A DNA stretch of 6,564 bases, from the NCBI GenBank assembly GCA_030824835.1, contig JAPJRA010000213.1:1-6564 (forward strand). Reading direction: 5' to 3'. The stretch comes from Geminicoccaceae bacterium. Lineage in GTDB: Bacteria > Pseudomonadota > Alphaproteobacteria > Geminicoccales > Geminicoccaceae. The notes under the pieces were generated by a model that saw nothing but the letters and a program-made list of their open reading frames with translations, was not told the origin of the DNA and ran no database searches. Of the stretch, positions 5,704-6,564 are shown piece by piece (position 1 is the first letter of the stretch; each line of letters begins with the position of its first letter). A program made the position numbers and the translations under genes.

Positions 5704-6564
5704 ATGTTCGGCCTACCAACGTTCGAAGGGCGGCTCGGCCGCTTGCTTTCCGTAGCGGTCGTCGGGCTGGCGGTCGGCGCCGCCGATCCGGCCTCGGCAG
5801 CTGACCTCAAGGAGGTCCACTTCAGCGAGGCGGTGCACAATCTAGGCTACATCAATCTCTATGTCGGCATGCACGCCGGCATCTTCGAGAAGAACGGCCT
5901 GAAGATGATCGTCACCGCCGCCGGTGGCGACACCCAGACCTTCGCGGCCGTCCTCGGCGGCTCGGCCGACTTCGCCATCGGCGATGCCACCATGGTGCAG
6001 ATGTCGCGCGAGGCCGGCGGTCCGGGCGTCGTGGTCGGCACCGTCGTGCAGCGCGCGCACTATTTCGGCGTGTCGAAGAACCTCGAGCCGATCACCGACC
6101 CCGCCAAGTTCAAGGGGTTGACCATCGTCACCTCGCCCGAGCCGAACACCAACTACAGCGTCGCCAAGCGCATGCTCGAATCAGCCGGGCTGAAGATCGG
6201 CCAGGACGTCAACATCCTGCAGGTCAACCCCGGCACCGAGATCGGCGCCATGCTGGCCGGCCAGGCGGACATGGCGATCGCCTACCAGCCCAGTGTCGCC
6301 TCGGCCGTCGATCAGGGGGCTAAGGTCGTGTTCGATTTCTCGAACTATGTCGGGCCGTTCTGCAACACCGGCATCATGGTGCTGCCATCGACCATTGAGC
6401 GCGACCCCGAGATGGTCCAGGCCCTGGTGACCTCGTTCGAGGAGGCGTCACGGCTGACCTACAGCGACCCCGACTTCGCGAAGAAGGTGGCGCGGCTGGA
6501 GTTTCCCGATCTGCCCGGCGAGGTGGTGGCCGCGGCGATCGACGCCGAGCTGCAGTACCTGATC
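5704..6564 (+). CDS. ABC transporter substrate-binding protein, NMT1/SsuA-like (5' part)
   Basis: The first 287 residues of a secreted solute-binding protein; the frame is open to the right edge, so no stop is seen. The start at 5704 follows GGAGG at 5689-5693 with a 10-nt spacer. Residues 1-32 form a Sec signal peptide: Arg10 and Arg13, a hydrophobic stretch LLSVAVVGLAVGA, then PASA with cleavage after Ala32 or Ala33. There is no lipobox cysteine, so the product should be a soluble periplasmic protein. The mature part shows the type II periplasmic-binding fold of the NMT1/THI5/SsuA/TauA group: YINLYVGMHAGIFEKNGLKM near 48-67, GGDTQTFAAVLGGSADFAIGDATM near 74-97, KGLTIVTSPEPNTNYSVAKRML near 137-158, and GTEIGAMLAGQADMAIAYQPSVAS near 177-200. 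Family members bind sulfonates, thiamine pyrimidines, riboflavin, nitrate and other compounds, so the ligand cannot be named. Typical members have 320-345 residues, leaving about 40-60 missing. Permease and ATPase genes would be expected just downstream. Confidence 0.9.
   Translation, partial: MFGLPTFEGRLGRLLSVAVVGLAVGAADPASAADLKEVHFSEAVHNLGYINLYVGMHAGIFEKNGLKMIVTAAGGDTQTFAAVLGGSADFAIGDATMVQMSREAGGPGVVVGTVVQRAHYFGVSKNLEPITDPAKFKGLTIVTSPEPNTNYSVAKRMLESAGLKIGQDVNILQVNPGTEIGAMLAGQADMAIAYQPSVASAVDQGAKVVFDFSNYVGPFCNTGIMVLPSTIERDPEMVQALVTSFEEASRLTYSDPDFAKKVARLEFPDLPGEVVAAAIDAELQYLI

Noticed and set aside
5601..5804. A 67-residue plus-strand frame in the leader of the binding-protein gene
   Set aside because: It overlaps the signal-peptide coding region in another frame, has no ribosome binding site and Arg-rich composition.

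Overview
The window reads as part of a GC-rich chromosome of an alphaproteobacterium, by GC-rich third codon positions and the character of the gene families. That assignment is by general resemblance (Azospirillum/Rhizobiales-type pentose genes) and not by a marker gene. Six protein genes cover almost all of it. The first and last are cut by the window edges, and no RNA gene, mobile element or CRISPR array was seen.

Left block (1-3276, plus strand): a tight three-gene run encodes the last three steps of the non-phosphorylating oxidation of a pentose, most likely L-arabinose. An IlvD/Edd-type sugar-acid dehydratase (3' part only) makes a 2-keto-3-deoxypentonate. A DapA-fold L-2-keto-3-deoxyarabonate dehydratase then makes alpha-ketoglutarate semialdehyde. 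An aldehyde dehydrogenase oxidises that to alpha-ketoglutarate for the TCA cycle. The gaps are 9 and 25 nt, with Shine-Dalgarno sequences at or overlapping the preceding stop, so this is almost certainly one transcript. It ends at a perfect 11-bp hairpin in the gap between convergent genes.

Right block (3431-6564): a minus-strand GntR/FCD-type regulator diverges from a plus-strand class V aminotransferase of the serine-glyoxylate aminotransferase type. The aminotransferase is followed by a separately spaced gene for a secreted ABC-transporter substrate-binding protein of the NMT1/SsuA-like family, open at the right edge. A near-identical 27-bp element (24/27 matches) lies upstream of both the aminotransferase and the binding protein. 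It is the best candidate for a shared operator, probably of the neighbouring GntR protein, and would make these three genes a small regulon separate from the pentose operon. The ligand of this second module cannot be told from sequence; an amino compound or other nitrogen-containing small molecule is an inference from the aminotransferase and the binding-protein family.

No intergenic gap exceeds 200 bases. Gaps 3277-3430, 4133-4315 and 5519-5703 hold the hairpins, operator-like repeats and leaders described below.
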